The notes: generated by a model not told the origin, from the letters alone. A DNA stretch of 27,448 nt from an uncultured Prevotellaceae bacterium (GCA_937902455.1 CALELI010000135.1:1-27448); one strand, 5' to 3'; shown: positions 15,864 through 24,540, counted from the stretch's first letter. Program-made: numbers and translations.

Positions 15864-17333
15864 TTATTTTACTTTCTTCATTTTTCCGGCAGTACCAACC
15901 TGAGTGCGTACGCAGCGGAAACCGATGAACGAACGGCCTACATTCTGGTACTCACTTGTTCTCCATGCCGACTTGATGAAACTCTCAGGGTCCTTCCATG
16001 AACCACCTCTCACACTCTTCTTTTTGAGGGCATAAGGGTCTTCGATTGCTGCATTGTATGACAGCTGAGGGTTGATGTCGCTCATCGACAGGACACCGGC
16101 ATCGGTGTAAATAGTGCTTGTCCACTCTGCCACATTTCCTGCCATGTCGTACAGTCCGTTACTGTTTGCGGAATAGATGCCCACCTTGCTCGTAATCAGG
16201 TTGCCGTCCTTAGTGTAGTTTCCTCTGTCGGGCTTGAAGTTAGCAAAGAAGCAGCCATCTTCGCTCTTTACTCCCATCTGGTTCCACGGCAGTTCGTTGC
16301 CATCCTTGCCACGGGCTGCAAACTCCCATTCTGCCTCGGTAGGGAGACGATACCTCTGGATGTACTTGGCATTTGCACCGAGACCCTTCAGCAGGAAGTC
16401 GGTACGCCAGTTGCAGAAGGCAGTTGCCTGTTCCCAGTTCACACCCACTACCGGGTAGTTGCTGTAGTTAGGATGACTGAAGTACAGACGCATGTAGGAT
16501 TCGTTCTCTGCATTCTGGAAGTCATTGATCCAGCAAGTAGTGTCGGGATATATATTAATAATGTATGTGTTGACAAAGTCCCACATGCTGCTCAGAGGAC
16601 GAGTGATGGTCTTTCTCACGATTCGTCCCTCTTCGTCAATGTATGCTGTGTCCTTGGAAATCATCACCACATCGCTCTCGTCGACCTTGATGTCGGTGTT
16701 GAGGTTTCTCTCTGATGGGTTCAGACGATACTTTCTCTGAGCTGCCATGGCATAGTCGAACACTTCGTAACGATAGTTCATCTGACTTGCATCGAGCATC
16801 TTCGTGCCGTCAAATGGATGAGTGATGAACACGCTCTCGATGGCTCTCTCCTGGTCTTCGTCGGGGTTCTTCCAAGGAATTGCCTTTGCCCAGTTGAGGT
16901 GTGGAGTGATTGGGTCACCATTCTTATCCTCTTCAATCTTGTAGGACTCGTCACCACCGAATGCTGGGTCAGCCAGTCGCTCGCGGATGATACTGTCTCT
17001 CACCCAGTTGACGAACTGACGATATTTCGCATTTGTGATTTCTGTCTCGTCCATCCAGAAAGCATCGATTGAGATATCTCTCTGAGGCATGTCCTTGCCC
17101 CACAGGCTGTCCGTGGTCTCCGAACCCATTTTCAGGGAACCTCTCTTGACTAATACCATACCATAAGGAGCGGGCTCGGATACAGCAGCCCCACTCACAC
17201 CAGTCAGTTCACCGCCAACGGCATTTGCACCAGCATTCTTACTTCCCATGCAGGAAACCACCAATGCCACCACAGAACCCGTCAGTACTATGAAACTGAC
17301 AACTGATAACTGTTTTTGGATAAATCTTTTCAT
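15864..17333 (-). CDS. gldK: Type IX secretion outer-membrane lipoprotein GldK/PorK
   Basis: GldK is the lipoprotein of the outer-membrane ring, with a formylglycine-generating-enzyme-like (sulfatase-modifying factor) fold that has become structural. From this ATG the protein has 489 residues and a lipoprotein signal MKRFIQKQLSVVSF...ALVVSC with the lipidated cysteine at residue 28. The FGE-like domain shows MGSETTDSLWGKDMPQRDI, GLYDMAGNVAEWTSTIY and SVRGGSWKDP, ending with GRSFIGFRCVRT. The frame is open to 17363, but the ten extra codons come from an ATGAACA heptamer tract, so the shorter start is preferred. Part of the signal peptide (QLSVVS) is encoded by sequence matching the TTAACTG repeat family. 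It follows porP and precedes gldL in the operon. Confidence 0.94.
   Translation of the reverse strand: MKRFIQKQLSVVSFIVLTGSVVALVVSCMGSKNAGANAVGGELTGVSGAAVSEPAPYGMVLVKRGSLKMGSETTDSLWGKDMPQRDISIDAFWMDETEITNAKYRQFVNWVRDSIIRERLADPAFGGDESYKIEEDKNGDPITPHLNWAKAIPWKNPDEDQERAIESVFITHPFDGTKMLDASQMNYRYEVFDYAMAAQRKYRLNPSERNLNTDIKVDESDVVMISKDTAYIDEEGRIVRKTITRPLSSMWDFVNTYIINIYPDTTCWINDFQNAENESYMRLYFSHPNYSNYPVVGVNWEQATAFCNWRTDFLLKGLGANAKYIQRYRLPTEAEWEFAARGKDGNELPWNQMGVKSEDGCFFANFKPDRGNYTKDGNLITSKVGIYSANSNGLYDMAGNVAEWTSTIYTDAGVLSMSDINPQLSYNAAIEDPYALKKKSVRGGSWKDPESFIKSAWRTSEYQNVGRSFIGFRCVRTQVGTAGKMKKVK
17296..17312 (-). repeat. TTAACTG-type repeat inside the gldK signal-peptide codons
   Basis: On the plus strand these bases read AACTGACAACTGATAACTG, continuing into TT. 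AACTGATAACTGTT matches the intergenic tracts at 15017-15076 and 22827-22857 exactly over 14 bases. It is translated as KQLSVVS. A chance match is not excluded for a single short copy. Confidence 0.55.
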
Positions 17334-17353
17334 TTTCTCTATTTTATTTTTTT

Positions 17354-17393
17354 CATTGTTCATTGTTCATTCTTCATTGTTCATTCTTCATCT
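17354..17393 (-). repeat. ATTCATT/GTTCATT heptamer tract between porP and gldK
   Basis: On the plus strand, five to six units of GTTCATT/CTTCATT fill the gap between the porP stop and the gldK start. On the minus strand they read AATGAAC/AATGAAG and supply the upstream in-frame ATG of gldK. Confidence 0.82.
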
Positions 17394-17395
17394 CC

Positions 17396-18430
17396 TTACA
17401 GAAACCTCACACTCTTATGCTTGTTACGGCCTTTCTTGAAGAGGTCGAGGTCGGTCTGATAATTCATCACCAGTTCGTGGCTGCCGTTTACCATCGAGAT
17501 TCCCTGAGTGTACATCTGATAGGAATAACCCAGGCCAATGCCGTGGAACACTCCTCCCAGCAACACCGATGCCGATGTCTTGGGACTATATCCAAGACCG
17601 ACATAGAACTTCTTCTCCTCAAATTCGTAAGCCACCTTGCACTGGATATCCTCTCTCCACGACTGGAGGTCGGTCTGGACCAATACAGAAGGCTGTAAAG
17701 TCAATAACGAATTTTTCAGTCGGATATTGCATCCTCCCATTAAATAATACACTCTATCCAGCTGCACCTCATAGGTCTCACCCATTTCCAGCAGGGGAGC
17801 CGTGAGATGCTGGGCAGAGAGACTTGCCCAGTATTTCGGGTTGTAGATGTAGATGCCTGCACCTAAGTCCACTCCGCTTCCGTCAACCTGCGAGGTCGGG
17901 AAAGCCTGGTCGCTCGGGTCTTCCAGTTCCAGGTCAGGATTGATGTTCTCGCTCAGCATTGCGCCCTGGACACCGATGGCCAGACGGGTGCGCTTCTTCT
18001 TGCCAATGGCATAGTTATACGCATATTGCACAGAAATCTTCTTAGTGCTGAAGATACCAATCTCGTCGTTCATGAAACTTACGCCTCCTCCATGTCTCGG
18101 GCCGATGAAATATACAGGCATGTCGGCTCCGATATACATTGTGCGTGGCGCATTGTCAAAACCAGCAAACTGCATGCTGTAGGCTGCTGCAACACTCAGG
18201 TTGCCGTCAGTACCCGACACGGCAGGGTTGAAGAAGGACTTCATGCGAGAGAAGTCGGTCCACTGGACATCCCACTGAGCCATGACATGCAAGTCATTCA
18301 CGAAGAACATCGAGACGGTGAGGATGACATATACGACGAGAGCCGAGACACAACGCCTTGTATCCCTGCAATCTACACAATGCACCATGCGGTCAGCACT
18401 GTGCATTACTATATCATTCTTACACTTCAT
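17396..18430 (-). CDS. porP: PorP/SprF family type IX secretion outer-membrane protein
   Basis: The 344-residue protein has a long signal peptide with hydrophobic core VSALVVYVILTVSMFFV and likely cleavage after VMAQ. It then shows the family opening WTDFSRMKSFFNPAVSGTDG, close to the FNPAxAG pattern of PorP/SprF, and alternating strands of an outer-membrane barrel up to the end (GLGYSYQMYTQ and HELVMNYQ). PorP-like proteins associate with the GldK/N ring or with secreted partners in type IX secretion. It is the first gene of the gldKLMN operon, as in Porphyromonas. ATGs at residues 9 and 15 are alternative starts because the region before the hydrophobic core is unusually long. A promoter on the minus strand lies about 60 bases upstream. 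Confidence 0.9.
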   Translation of the reverse strand: MKCKNDIVMHSADRMVHCVDCRDTRRCVSALVVYVILTVSMFFVNDLHVMAQWDVQWTDFSRMKSFFNPAVSGTDGNLSVAAAYSMQFAGFDNAPRTMYIGADMPVYFIGPRHGGGVSFMNDEIGIFSTKKISVQYAYNYAIGKKKRTRLAIGVQGAMLSENINPDLELEDPSDQAFPTSQVDGSGVDLGAGIYIYNPKYWASLSAQHLTAPLLEMGETYEVQLDRVYYLMGGCNIRLKNSLLTLQPSVLVQTDLQSWREDIQCKVAYEFEEKKFYVGLGYSPKTSASVLLGGVFHGIGLGYSYQMYTQGISMVNGSHELVMNYQTDLDLFKKGRNKHKSVRFL

Positions 18431-18484
18431 CTCAGTTACAATAACGAAAAAATATCTACATTATTGTAATAAACACACCTTATT

Positions 18485-18515
18485 TTTGTAATATCCGACA
18501 AAATTACTACCTTTG
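18485..18515 (+). promoter_or_regulatory. metG promoter
   Basis: TTTG at 18485-18488 and TACCTTTG at 18508-18515 are separated by 19 bases, matching the Bacteroidota consensus. Transcription would begin near 18522, about 16 bases before the metG ATG. It interlocks with the porP promoter on the other strand. Confidence 0.78.
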
Positions 18516-18529
18516 CACGTAATTTCAAA
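18499..18529 (-). promoter_or_regulatory. porP-gldKLMN operon promoter
   Basis: Read on the minus strand, TTTG (18529-18526) is followed after 19 bases by TAATTTTG (18506-18499). Both elements and the spacing match the Bacteroidota consensus. Transcription would begin near 18492, about 60 bases before the porP start. The two opposing -7 elements are one base apart, so polymerase cannot occupy both promoters at once. Confidence 0.65.
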
Positions 18530-18537
18530 AACAGAAT

Positions 18538-20598
18538 ATGAAGAACTTTAAGAGGACATTGATTACGTCGGCACTGCCTTATGCAAACGGGCCGGTGCAT
18601 ATCGGACACATGGCCGGGGTCTATATCCCTGCCGATATCTATGCAAGATACCTTCGTCTGAAGGGCGAGGAAGTGCTTTTTGTAGGTGGTAGTGACGAAC
18701 ATGGAGTTCCTGTCACTATCCGTGCAAGGAAGGAAGGATGCGCCCCTCAGGATGTCGTGGACAGATATCACAACATCATAAAGAAATCGTTTGAGGACTT
18801 CGGCATCAGTTTCGATGTCTACTCGCGTACCACATCTGCCATCCACCATCAGTTTGCATCCGACTTCTTCAGCAAGCTCTATGACGAGGGCAAGTTCATA
18901 AAGCAGTCGAGCGAACAGTACTACGACGAGCAGGAAGGCGAGTTCCTTACTGACCGGAACATTCGTGGCACCTGTCCTCACTGTGGCAACGAAGAGGCTT
19001 ATGGTGACCAGTGCGAGAAATGTGGCCGCGACCTCTCTCCCGAGGAACTGATCAACCCTTATAATGCCGTGACTGGAAATCCGCTGGTGAAGAAGATGAC
19101 GGAACACTGGTATCTGCCTCTCGACAAGTACCAGGATTGGCTGGAGCAGTGGATCCTGCGCGACCATACTGAGTGGAGACCTAATGTGTATGGCCAGTGC
19201 AAGAGCTGGCTGGACGGAGGACTCCATCCGCGTGCCGTGACAAGAGACCTCAACTGGGGCATACCTGTACCGGTGGAAGGTGCAGAAGGAAAGGTGCTCT
19301 ATGTGTGGTTTGATGCTCCAATCGGCTATATCAGCAACACAAAGGAACTGTGTGACAACAATCCGGAGAAATACGGACCTTGGCAGAAGTGGTGGCAGGA
19401 CGAGGACACGAGACTTGTGCACTTCATCGGCAAGGACAACATCGTGTTCCATTGCATCGTGTTCCCTACCATGCTCAAGGCTCACGGCGACTTCATTCTT
19501 CCGGACAATGTGCCGTCGAACGAATTCCTGAACCTCGAGGGAGGCAAGATAAGCACTTCGAGAAACTGGGCAATATGGCTCAACGAATATCTCGTAGACA
19601 TGCCTGGCAAGCAGGATGTCCTCCGCTACGTGCTTACAGCCAATGCTCCTGAGACCAAGGACAACGACTTCACATGGAAGGACTATCAGGCAAGGAACAA
19701 CAACGAGCTGGTGGCCGTCTACGGCAACTTCGTGAACAGGGCATTGCAGCTCACGAAGAAATACTACGACAGCATCGTTCCGCAGTGCGGTGAACTGACC
19801 GAGCACGACAAGCAGGTCATTGCAGAGTTCTGCGACGTAAAGCAGCGGACAGAGGCACTGCTCGACCAGTTCAAGTTCCGTGATGCACAGAAGGAGGCCA
19901 TGAATCTCGCCCGTATCGGAAACAAGTACATCGCTGACGAGGAGCCGTGGAAGGTCATCAAGACCGACCCAGAAAGAGTGAAGACCATCATCTTCCTCTC
20001 ACTCCAGCTCACAGCCAACCTTGCCATTGCCTTCGAGCCGTTCTTGCCTTCATCAAGCAAGAAGCTGAGAGAGATGATAAACCTCGACTCGTTCAGATGG
20101 GAGGAATTAGGTTCTATGGACCTGCTCCCTGCAGGCAAGCAACTCGGTGAGCCGTCACTGCTCTTCGAGAAGATCGAGGACGAGGTCATCCAGGCTCAGC
20201 TCGACAAGCTGGAGGCTACCAAGAAGGCAAACGAAATGGCAAGCGTACAGGCTGCCCCCGTAAAGCCAGTCTGCTCATTCGATGATTTCGAGAAACTGGA
20301 TATCCGCGTAGGAACCATCCTCGAATGTGAGAAAGTGCCTAAGATGAAGAAACTGCTCCGTTTCCTTATCGATGACGGAATGGAGAAGCGTACCATAGTA
20401 AGTGGCATTGCACAATACTACACCGAACCGGAAAAACTTGTAGGTCAGCAGGTGCTCTTCATTGCCAACTTTGCTCCAAAGGAGTTCAAGAACGGTCTTG
20501 TCAGCAACGGAATGATCCTGAGTGCAGTGGATGCCGACGAGAGTCTTGTAGTGACTACCGTGCAGCGACCTGTCAAGCCTGGGAGCCAGGTTGGCTGA
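18538..20598 (+). CDS. metG: Methionyl-tRNA synthetase
   Basis: The enzyme charges tRNA-Met with methionine. The 686-residue protein contains the HIGH motif HIGH at residues 21-24 (in PYANGPVHIGHMAG). A zinc knuckle has two CxxC pairs, C146/C149 and C159/C162, and the KMSKS-equivalent loop is KISTS at 337-341. The anticodon-binding helical domain follows, then a C-terminal tRNA-binding OB domain from about residue 580 (DDFEKLDIRVGTILECEKVP), as in the dimeric long form of MetG. The start follows a strong promoter with a very short leader. The last 26 bases overlap, on the opposite strand, the end of the PgpH-like gene, so the two genes are convergent and overlapping. Confidence 0.97.
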   Translation: MKNFKRTLITSALPYANGPVHIGHMAGVYIPADIYARYLRLKGEEVLFVGGSDEHGVPVTIRARKEGCAPQDVVDRYHNIIKKSFEDFGISFDVYSRTTSAIHHQFASDFFSKLYDEGKFIKQSSEQYYDEQEGEFLTDRNIRGTCPHCGNEEAYGDQCEKCGRDLSPEELINPYNAVTGNPLVKKMTEHWYLPLDKYQDWLEQWILRDHTEWRPNVYGQCKSWLDGGLHPRAVTRDLNWGIPVPVEGAEGKVLYVWFDAPIGYISNTKELCDNNPEKYGPWQKWWQDEDTRLVHFIGKDNIVFHCIVFPTMLKAHGDFILPDNVPSNEFLNLEGGKISTSRNWAIWLNEYLVDMPGKQDVLRYVLTANAPETKDNDFTWKDYQARNNNELVAVYGNFVNRALQLTKKYYDSIVPQCGELTEHDKQVIAEFCDVKQRTEALLDQFKFRDAQKEAMNLARIGNKYIADEEPWKVIKTDPERVKTIIFLSLQLTANLAIAFEPFLPSSSKKLREMINLDSFRWEELGSMDLLPAGKQLGEPSLLFEKIEDEVIQAQLDKLEATKKANEMASVQAAPVKPVCSFDDFEKLDIRVGTILECEKVPKMKKLLRFLIDDGMEKRTIVSGIAQYYTEPEKLVGQQVLFIANFAPKEFKNGLVSNGMILSAVDADESLVVTTVQRPVKPGSQVG

Positions 20599-22687
20599 GT
20601 TCGGGATATGAAATACGGGTGTGATAGATAGTCGTCAGACGATTCTTGAACACCTCCTTGGCTTCGCTGATATCGCGGAATGTGATAGGGCATTCCCTGA
20701 AGAAGCCTGAGTCGACTTGGTTGTCAACTATTCTGTCAACCAAGTCGCTTATATTTGTCTCTGTGTATTCGTTAAGACTTCTTGAAGAAGCCTCAACAGC
20801 GTCCGACATCATGAGGATTGCCTCTTCCGTTGTCTGCGGGTTAGGTCCAGGATAGGTGAACAGGCTTTCGTCCACTTCCTCGTCCGGGTGCTCGTTCTTG
20901 TATGTCACGAGGAAATACTGAGTCTTGCCCGTGCCGTGATGACTTGATATGAAGTTCCTGATGACCTTCGGAATGTCGTACTTGTCGGCAAGCGCGAGTC
21001 CCTTCGCGACATGGGCAATGATGACTTCCGCGCTCTTGATGCTGGAGAGGTGCTTGTGAGGATTTCCGCCAGCCTGGTTCTCCGTGAAGAACACCGGACG
21101 GTCCATCTTGCCGATGTCATGATAGAGTGCTCCTGTCCTGACAAGCAGCACCTTGGCGTCGATTTTCTTTGCCACCTCGGCTGCGAGGTTTGCCACCTGC
21201 ATGGAGTGCTGGAATGTTCCCGGTGCATCCTCGGAGAGCTGACGGAGGAGTGGGTGGTTGATGTTCGAGAGTTCCACGAGGGTGACGTCAGATACAAACC
21301 CGAACAGCTTCTCCATCATCCAGAACAGCGGATAGGTAAAGAGCAGCAGGACTCCGTTGACTGCGAAATAAATCAGTGTGCGGTATTCGATGTCCTTGAA
21401 CTCGGCTCCTGTAGCCAGCTGGTATGCACAGTAGAAGAAGATGGTTACCAGAGTGATGGTGAGCGCGGCATGGATGATCTGTGAGCGCTGTGTGAGTTCA
21501 CGCAGGTCGAGGATTGCAACCAGTCCTGCCACAATCTGTATTATGATGAACTCGTATGGCTGCGACAGGGTGAGCGATATGAGCATCACCATTCCGCAGT
21601 GGAAGGTGAATGCCGTTCTCGAGTCGAGGAACACTCGTATGATGATTGGCACCATGCAGCATGGGATGATAAACACATGGAAGATATGATGAGCCACCAT
21701 CACCGATGCTATGACCGGGAATAACGTCACGAGCGAGAAGAGAAGGATGGAGCTCCGGCGGTTCGTGAGGTAGTCCTTGCGATATACTGACAGGTAGATC
21801 ACCAGCAGCACCATTATGGTCAGGACGAGGAATATCTGGCCGAGGAGGGTTGAGAGCTGAAAGTGGTTCCTGAGCCCGTCGAAGGAGAGAGTCGAGGTGG
21901 ATTCCTGATCCTGCTGAAGGAGAGGACGGGTGACTATCTGTTCGTATGATTTCAGTTTCTGGTAAATCTCCTCTGTGATGATTTCTCCCCTGTCTACAAT
22001 CTTCTCGTTCGCCCTGACAAATCCGAGACTGAACGACAATGCATTGAGTTCTTCCTCCAGTGCCGTGCGGGTCTTGTTCTCATCGGGAGTCAGGTTGATG
22101 GCAATGACGGTGTTGAAGTTAATCTTTCCGAATGCCTCCCTGTATGCGTCGGTTGCCGGGAGATGCTCGCTTATGAATTCGTATGCCGACTTGGCTGTGA
22201 AGAGTCTTGACACCGGCACCTCGGACGCCGTGTTTCCGTTGATGACACGGATACGAGTCGTGTGGTGGCTGTTGAGGCTGTCGTACTGTACGGACGAGAT
22301 AACCCCATGAGCATAGATGGAGTCGATGAGGGCCAGGAACAGACGGGTGATTCGTGGTTCTACGGCATTCTTGCTTGCCAGCGAGTTCAGGGCCAGCTGT
22401 ACGTTCTTATGCAATGAGGCATCATTGTTGTAGTATGGCACGAAATGGCTTGTCATGCTGTCTCTCCGCTGAATCTGGGCAGAGTCGCTCATCATGATGT
22501 TGAACTTATGTGCCGAAATAAGCGCACCATACCTCCACGGCTGGTTCAGTTCGTAAGTGTAGTTGAAACTGTTGAACCTCGGCATGAAATAGACCACTAC
22601 AACCGTAGCCACTGCCACGAGCAATGACTTAAAGAGAAGCAATCTTGTCCGTTCCTTCTTCTGCTGTTGCTGTCTTGACCGCCTCAT
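20573..22687 (-). CDS. PgpH-like 7TM-HD phosphodiesterase (HDIG domain)
   Basis: The 704-residue protein has a basic N-terminus and one transmembrane helix (about 18-38). An extracytoplasmic 7TMR-HDED-type domain follows (to about 280), then a block of about seven membrane helices (285-480), and a cytoplasmic HD domain with LYHDIGKMDRP (H523/D524) and SSHHGTGK (H583/H584). Relatives such as Listeria PgpH hydrolyse cyclic-di-AMP. That activity is likely here but not shown by sequence alone. Residues near 265-275 (LSFDGLRNH) are encoded by a copy of the dispersed GGTTCCTGAGCC element, in frame. The 3' end overlaps metG by 26 bases. It lies 172 bases after nadB in the direction of transcription, separated by repeats. 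Confidence 0.92.
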   Translation of the reverse strand: MRRSRQQQQKKERTRLLLFKSLLVAVATVVVVYFMPRFNSFNYTYELNQPWRYGALISAHKFNIMMSDSAQIQRRDSMTSHFVPYYNNDASLHKNVQLALNSLASKNAVEPRITRLFLALIDSIYAHGVISSVQYDSLNSHHTTRIRVINGNTASEVPVSRLFTAKSAYEFISEHLPATDAYREAFGKINFNTVIAINLTPDENKTRTALEEELNALSFSLGFVRANEKIVDRGEIITEEIYQKLKSYEQIVTRPLLQQDQESTSTLSFDGLRNHFQLSTLLGQIFLVLTIMVLLVIYLSVYRKDYLTNRRSSILLFSLVTLFPVIASVMVAHHIFHVFIIPCCMVPIIIRVFLDSRTAFTFHCGMVMLISLTLSQPYEFIIIQIVAGLVAILDLRELTQRSQIIHAALTITLVTIFFYCAYQLATGAEFKDIEYRTLIYFAVNGVLLLFTYPLFWMMEKLFGFVSDVTLVELSNINHPLLRQLSEDAPGTFQHSMQVANLAAEVAKKIDAKVLLVRTGALYHDIGKMDRPVFFTENQAGGNPHKHLSSIKSAEVIIAHVAKGLALADKYDIPKVIRNFISSHHGTGKTQYFLVTYKNEHPDEEVDESLFTYPGPNPQTTEEAILMMSDAVEASSRSLNEYTETNISDLVDRIVDNQVDSGFFRECPITFRDISEAKEVFKNRLTTIYHTRISYPELSQPGSQA
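21863..21893 (-). repeat. Dispersed GGTTCCTGAGCC element inside the PgpH-like gene
   Basis: The plus strand reads GGTTCCTGAGCCCGTCGAAG, then GAGAGAGTC. It matches 8407-8435 and 10594-10622 with one substitution and a two-base difference. In the gene it is translated as part of TLSFDGLRNH. Confidence 0.75.
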
Positions 22688-22689
22688 TT

Positions 22690-22857
22690 AATTTAATTCA
22701 TAATTCATAATTCATAATTTGGCCGTTAGCCATTTCCTTCGACTGGCTCAGGAACCGCCATTGGCTGTTAGCCTTTCTTTAACCTGATAATTGTTAACTA
22801 TTAATTCATTGTTAACTATTAATTCATTGTTAACTGTTAACTGTTAACTGATAACTA
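22690..22857 (-). repeat. nadB to PgpH-like gap: TTAACTG, GGCTAAY, dispersed element and ATGAATT tracts
   Basis: In the minus-strand direction the gap holds several units. CAGTTAA units come first (22827-22857), then two tandem 18-bp copies at 22791-22808 and 22809-22826 (plus strand ATTGTTAACTATTAATTC). GGCTAACAGCC follows, then the dispersed element with CCTGAGCCAGTCGAAGGA (22735-22757), ATGGCTAACGGCC, and three ATGAATT units directly before the start of the PgpH-like gene. The order is the same as in the plus-strand gaps at 8.4 and 9.7 kb. Confidence 0.88.
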
Positions 22858-22859
22858 AA

Positions 22860-24488
22860 TTAGTAGTAATTCTTAAAGCTCTGCGGGATGTGCGATTTCT
22901 TCTGGTTGTCGAGGGCGTGCTTCTCGTAGTCGATGGTGAAGTGCAGTCCCCGGCTCTCCTTCCTTTCCAGAGCCTGACGCGTGATGAGATACCCCACGTT
23001 TATCATGTTGCGGAGCTCGCAGATGTCCTTCGTGGCCTTCACACGCTTGAAGAGATGTTCCGTCTCCTCGTACAGCAGGTCGAGCCGTTCCCATGCACGA
23101 TGCAGACGCAGGTCACTGCGCACGATTCCCACATAGGTACTCATGATCTGTTCCACCTCGTTGGCGTCCTGGGCAATGAGCACCTTCTCCTCATTCGTGA
23201 GGGTGCCCTCGTCGTTCCATTCAGGTACGTTCTCGTTGAAGTCATAGTCGTCGATCACCTCGAGTGAGTGTCTTGCCGCCGCATCGGCATAGACCACAGC
23301 CTCTATGAGCGAGTTGCTCGCCAGACGGTTTCCGCCATGAAGTCCCGTGCAGCTGCATTCGCCGATGGCATACAGGCGGTGGATGGTCGATTCGGCATTC
23401 AGGTTCACCTTGATGCCTCCACACATATAGTGTGCACACGGAACGACAGGGATATACTCCTTCGTGATGTCGATTCCGATACTCAGACACTTCTGATAGA
23501 TGTTCGGGAAGTGATGCTTCGTCTCCTCCGGGTCCTTGTGAGTCACGTCCAGGCACACATGGTCGAGTCCGTGAATCTTCATCTCCTTGTCGATGGCACG
23601 AGCCACGATGTCGCGTGGAGCCAGCGACAGTCTCTCGTCGTACTTCTGCATGAACTCCTCGCCGTCAGGCAGACGCAGGATGCCGCCATATCCCCTCATC
23701 GCCTCCGTTATGAGGTAGGCAGGATGGGTCTCCTTCGGATTGTACAGGGCAGTGGGATGGAACTGCACGAACTCCATGTCCTTCACCATGCCCTTGGCCC
23801 TGTAGACCATGGCGATGCCGTCGCCCGTGGCGATGTCAGGATTCGTGGTAGTCTTGTAGACAGCCCCCGTACCTCCCGTGGCCATCACCGTCACCTTTGC
23901 AAGATAGGTGTCGATCTTCTGAGTCTCCGGGTTGAGCACATACGCACCATAGCACACCTTGTCGGGAGTACGGCGTGTCACCCTGACACCCAGATGATGC
24001 TGGGTGATGATCTCCACAGCGAAGTGATGGTCGAGCACCTCTATGTCCGGATGCTGGCGCACGGCGGCTATCAGTCCACGCTGAATCTCCGCACCAGTGT
24101 CGTCGGCATGATGGAGGATCCTGAACTCCGAGTGCCCGCCCTCCTTGTGGAGGTCGAAGTCGCCCTGCTCGTTCCTGTCGAAGTTCACGCCCCACTCCAG
24201 CAGCTCCCTTATCTGTGCCGGAGCATTCCTCACCACCTGCTCCACGGCCTCGGGGTCACTGATGTAGTCGCCCGCAACCATCGTGTCCTCTATGTGCTTG
24301 TCGAAGTTGTCCACCAGCAGGTTCGTCACCGAGGCGATTCCCCCCTGAGCCTTCGCCGTGTTGGCCTCCTCGATTGTTGTCTTACACAGGATTGCTATCT
24401 TTCCTTTCCTAGCTCTCGCAACCTTAAGGGCATAACTCATCCCGGCCACACCGGAACCAATGATGAGAAAATCAAACTTACGTACCAT
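22860..24488 (-). CDS. nadB: L-aspartate oxidase
   Basis: This flavoenzyme oxidises L-aspartate to iminoaspartate, the first step of de novo NAD synthesis. The 542-residue protein begins with the FAD-binding dinucleotide motif FLIIGSGVAGMSYALKVA (G11-G16). It has AKAQGGIASV near residue 47, QFHPTALYNP and EAMRGYGGILR in the substrate region, and the FAD-contacting IGECSCTGLHGGNRLASNSL near 375-395, followed by a C-terminal helical domain. All are typical of NadB rather than succinate dehydrogenase, although the two families are related. The other pathway genes nadA and nadC are not in the window. A promoter lies just upstream with a leader of about 16 bases. Confidence 0.96.
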   Translation of the reverse strand: MVRKFDFLIIGSGVAGMSYALKVARARKGKIAILCKTTIEEANTAKAQGGIASVTNLLVDNFDKHIEDTMVAGDYISDPEAVEQVVRNAPAQIRELLEWGVNFDRNEQGDFDLHKEGGHSEFRILHHADDTGAEIQRGLIAAVRQHPDIEVLDHHFAVEIITQHHLGVRVTRRTPDKVCYGAYVLNPETQKIDTYLAKVTVMATGGTGAVYKTTTNPDIATGDGIAMVYRAKGMVKDMEFVQFHPTALYNPKETHPAYLITEAMRGYGGILRLPDGEEFMQKYDERLSLAPRDIVARAIDKEMKIHGLDHVCLDVTHKDPEETKHHFPNIYQKCLSIGIDITKEYIPVVPCAHYMCGGIKVNLNAESTIHRLYAIGECSCTGLHGGNRLASNSLIEAVVYADAAARHSLEVIDDYDFNENVPEWNDEGTLTNEEKVLIAQDANEVEQIMSTYVGIVRSDLRLHRAWERLDLLYEETEHLFKRVKATKDICELRNMINVGYLITRQALERKESRGLHFTIDYEKHALDNQKKSHIPQSFKNYY

Positions 24489-24510
24489 TCCATTTCTGAA
24501 TTACGACTTG

Positions 24511-24540
24511 CAAACTTACAAAAAAAATTTGAAAAACAAA
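24511..24540 (-). promoter_or_regulatory. nadB promoter
   Basis: On the minus strand TTTG (24540-24537) and TAAGTTTG (24518-24511) are separated by 18 bases, one fewer than in the other promoters here. The spacer is almost pure A/T. Transcription would start near 24505, giving a leader of about 16 bases. Confidence 0.68.

Noticed and set aside
18436..19806. 456-codon minus-strand frame opposite metG
   Set aside because: Antisense to metG; no signal, domain or promoter. Its upstream region lies inside the metG coding sequence.
20584..20596. Bidirectional terminator between metG and the PgpH-like gene
   Set aside because: AGCCA-GGT-TGGCT is only a 5-bp stem without T-runs, and it lies inside both coding regions.
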